From: Flammeovirga sp. EKP202
Lineage (GTDB): Bacteria > Bacteroidota > Bacteroidia > Cytophagales > Flammeovirgaceae
Direction: 5' to 3'
Assembly (NCBI RefSeq): GCF_014534745.1
Contig: NZ_JACVVP010000007.1
Span: forward strand, 156,002 to 220,001
Length of the DNA: 64,000 nt
The notes under the pieces are model-generated. The model was not told where the DNA came from. It saw only the letters and a list, made by a program, of their open reading frames with translations, and made no database searches. Positions 62,071 through 64,000 of the stretch are shown here, piece after piece. The stretch's first letter is position 1. Each line of letters starts with the position of its first letter. The position numbers and the translations under genes are program-made.

Positions 62071-62614
62071 AGTATGTATATTTAATTTTTCGTTTTGTTC
62101 TGTTTTGATTACATCACAAAGGTGTAGGATAAAATTCTATTGTCAAAGTCAAAATCACCAAAATATTTTAAGTGTAAATTTACATTTTTAAATAATATTA
62201 TTTCGTACAGAATACACTTTATTCTTTTTTACTCATTAAGTGTAAGTTGATCCTATGGCAATGTTGTGGGGAATAGCTGTTATGTAATAGTATGTTTGTA
62301 AAGTGTATCAGCATACACTTATCGCGAAAAAATAGATTTAAAATATGTTAAAATCATCATGTTAACATTTAGTTAACACTACAGTGAATATTTATTCACT
62401 TATGATAATTTAAAGGCTGTCAAACCGTAAGAATTTTTATGTAGTAATAGCAGGAAAAGGTATGGGATAATGCTACAACTATAAAAACCACATCATTTAA
62501 ACATTATTTAGATTCTAAAAATCAATTTATCAAGATAAAAAAGTAGTTTTAATTACTTAACTCTTGGATTAAACTCCATTTCAATCAATACGACAAAACT
62601 AAACCAATTAAATC
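62071..62614. other. 544-bp intergenic region upstream of the creatininase gene
   Basis: No gene. It contains hairpin AAGTGTATCAGCATACACTT at 62301-62320 and palindrome GTGAATATTTATTCAC at about 62383-62398. These motifs reappear in related form downstream of the creatininase gene. Confidence 0.5.
62301..62320. promoter_or_regulatory. palindrome AAGTGTAT-N4-ATACACTT, upstream copy
   Basis: Perfect 8-bp arms with a 4-nt centre, 295 bp before the creatininase start. A near-identical palindrome lies at 63461-63480, with related flanks (TCCTAT-GCA-TGTT to the left). Confidence 0.55.
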
Positions 62615-63382
62615 ATGAAAAATAGACCTTATATTTTAGCCGAGTGTCATTGGGAAACTCTTCAGGACGCTGACTTCGAAGTTGCAATTTTACCATGGGG
62701 TGCTACCGAAGCTCATAATTATCACTTACCCTATGCTACAGATAATATTCAAGTAGATGCCATCGCCTCTGAGGCAGCAAAGATAGCTTGGGAGAAAGGA
62801 GCAAAAGTAATTGTTTTGCCAACCATCCCATTTGGGGTAAATACAGGACAAACAGACATTTACTTAGATATGAATATTTATCCAGGCACTCAGAAGGCTA
62901 TCCTCAATGATACCATAGAAGTATTAAATAGACATGGAGTTAATAAACTACTAATTCTTAATGGACATGGTGGAAATGATTTTAAAACGATAGTCAGAGA
63001 ATTAGGTGTAAAATACCCTGAGATGTTTGTTTGTACATCAAGTTGGTTTCAAGTCCTTGATAGGAATAAATATTTTGACAACCCAGGGGATCATGCTGAT
63101 GAGCTAGAAACTAGTCTAATACTTCATTTGGCTAATGACCTCGTTTTACCAAAAGAAAAATGGGGAAAGGGAACTGAAAAAAGAAATGTGGTAGAGGCCT
63201 TTAATGAAGGTTGGGTATGGACCGAAAGAAAATGGTCCGAAATCAGTGAAGATACTGGAACAGGAAACCCTGCCTTAGCCACTAAAGAGAAAGGGGAAAA
63301 CTATTTTATAGCGATCACTAATAAGCTGGGAGAATTTCTTTGTGAATTAAATGATGTCGATCAAAAAAACATGTATAAATAA
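62615..63382 (+). CDS. creatininase-family amidohydrolase
   Basis: 255 aa, the standard length. Metal-site motifs are LPWGATEAHNYHLPYATDN (Glu/His/Asp ligands), ILNGHGGNDFKTIVREL, and GDHADELETSLILHL with the second His/Glu set. Family members hydrolyse cyclic amides or N-formyl groups: creatininase itself, MftE in mycofactocin maturation, or ArfB in riboflavin-type pathways. No mycofactocin or deazaflavin genes are nearby, so the substrate remains open. The protein has no signal peptide and is cytoplasmic. It stands alone between two related regulatory-looking repeats. Confidence 0.92.
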   Translation: MKNRPYILAECHWETLQDADFEVAILPWGATEAHNYHLPYATDNIQVDAIASEAAKIAWEKGAKVIVLPTIPFGVNTGQTDIYLDMNIYPGTQKAILNDTIEVLNRHGVNKLLILNGHGGNDFKTIVRELGVKYPEMFVCTSSWFQVLDRNKYFDNPGDHADELETSLILHLANDLVLPKEKWGKGTEKRNVVEAFNEGWVWTERKWSEISEDTGTGNPALATKEKGENYFIAITNKLGEFLCELNDVDQKNMYK

Positions 63383-64000
63383 AACAATGAGGTATGGTGC
63401 TAAAAGGTAATCCTATAGCATTGTTATGAGTATTTGCATTAATATAAAAAAATGTTCATAAAGTGTATGAGTATACACTTAAAGTAAAATCACTTTTATT
63501 CACTTAGAGTGAGCATTTATTCATTTTTAAAAACCTTCATTTTAAACATGTAAGAGCAAGTATGCTCTAACTACAGTATAAAATATGTAATAATGCAGTT
63601 TTTGTTCATTGACATAAATAAGTCACTGTTTTTATTATTCAATACAAAATTACTTAAAATACATACTTATACATTAACTCTTTAATAAGCTTACAATTAC
63701 AAAATTTTCTTATTGGGTTTTGAAAAAAGTTGAACTTTCAAAAAAGAGTTTAATGATAAAAAAGACTTTAAATTTTAAGAGGAGTGTCCATTGGGTAGTA
63801 TTTTATAATAATGACTTCTAAGAGTAGCCAAATTACTCAGTAAACTAATGATAAATCTATTTTCATGAATCTTCAAAATTATATAGCTTTAATGACGCTT
63901 AGGAAACAGAAACCTTCTTTAACTATAGTTACCCCAGTAGTTCGGACTGTCTAAGCAGAAAAGATAATTATCTTTTTTTGAGAGATTCAGCTTCAAACCT
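63383..64000. other. intergenic region to the window end
   Basis: 618 bp, AT-rich. It holds the second palindrome copy at 63461-63480 and TGAGCATTTATTCA-type sequence shortly after. A short hairpin AAAGATAATTATCTTT with T run lies at about 63959-63978. A 29-codon frame at 63865 is not supported. Confidence 0.4.
63461..63480. promoter_or_regulatory. palindrome AAGTGTAT-N4-ATACACTT, downstream copy
   Basis: Same 8-bp arms as at 62301 with a different 4-nt centre (GAGT). The left flank shares TCCTAT-GCA-TGTT-TGAG-like spacing with the upstream copy, indicating a duplicated module. Confidence 0.55.

Noticed and set aside
63865..63954. 29-codon frame MNLQNYIALMTLRKQ near the right end
   Set aside because: No ribosome-binding context, no known motif and too short to support by itself.
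1..64000. tRNA, rRNA, CRISPR array, insertion sequence or prophage
   Set aside because: No cloverleaf-like or rRNA-like segments, regularly spaced repeats, transposase or phage proteins were seen on reading the window; a tRNAscan or IS search would be needed to exclude short relics.

Overview
The window looks like a chromosomal segment from a marine or aquatic member of the Bacteroidota, most probably Cytophagales (Flammeovirga-like). This is an inference from gene content, not a database match. The supporting signs are AT-rich DNA, a SusC/SusD pair, a C-terminal type IX secretion (T9SS) tail, propeller/Y_Y_Y/LuxR and LytTR regulators, a Bacteroidota-style BshC, few Shine-Dalgarno sequences and TAnnTTTG-like -7 boxes. 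No rRNA, tRNA, CRISPR array, transposase or phage gene was seen.

Layout. 1-3361 (-): a three-gene operon of a polytopic membrane protein, a Tat/lipoprotein-type FAD oxidoreductase and a DUF350 membrane protein cut by the window edge. 3433-4695 (-): YaaA and a lipoprotein rhodanese. 4982-7118 (+): rpoN and a degenerate PAP2-like membrane protein. 7115-8574 (-): a PAS histidine kinase and a single-domain response regulator. 9123-10589 (-): a solitary sufB. 11124-17437 (-): M20 peptidase, fatty-acid-hydroxylase-type protein, BshC, a diverged thiamine-pyrophosphokinase-like protein, a single-cysteine thioredoxin-like protein and an MFS transporter.

17622-25732 (-) is the most unusual part. One operon encodes a glycyl-radical-enzyme activase, a glycyl radical enzyme with an atypical cysteine loop, a cupin and a lipoprotein GH47-family mannosidase-like enzyme. 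A palindromic operator candidate lies in its promoter, and a membrane-bound propeller/LuxR regulator is encoded just upstream. 26705-38342 (-) is a beta-glucan-type polysaccharide utilization locus with SusC, SusD, GH3 and two secreted GH5 enzymes. A 1.3-kb gap inside it holds a long palindromic repeat.

38825-41939: cinA (-) divergent from anmK and a rhomboid protease (+). 42837-44204 (+): two envelope proteins (DUF2490, DUF6515). 44317-45879 (-): a sulfatase. 46252-46422 (+): a 56-aa CPNCW protein with its own terminator. 46572-51128 (+): a four-gene unit of secreted TPR-like protein, TonB-dependent receptor, LytS-type kinase and LytTR regulator. It is preceded by a direct repeat matching the published BtsR/YehT LytTR motif. 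51175-52638 (-): a cytochrome P450. 52852-58141 (-): histidine utilization genes hutI, hutU and hutH behind a MarR regulator with two identical palindromic operator candidates. 58358-61097 (+): apaG and a NarL-type two-component pair. 61456-62070 (-): a secreted protein. 62615-63382 (+): a creatininase-family amidohydrolase between two related regulatory-looking repeats.

Between the genes there are many clear intrinsic terminators, a dispersed hairpin repeat family with compensatory stem changes, a 37-bp repeated motif carrying a perfect -7 box, and two places where plus-strand terminators suggest unannotated small RNAs.
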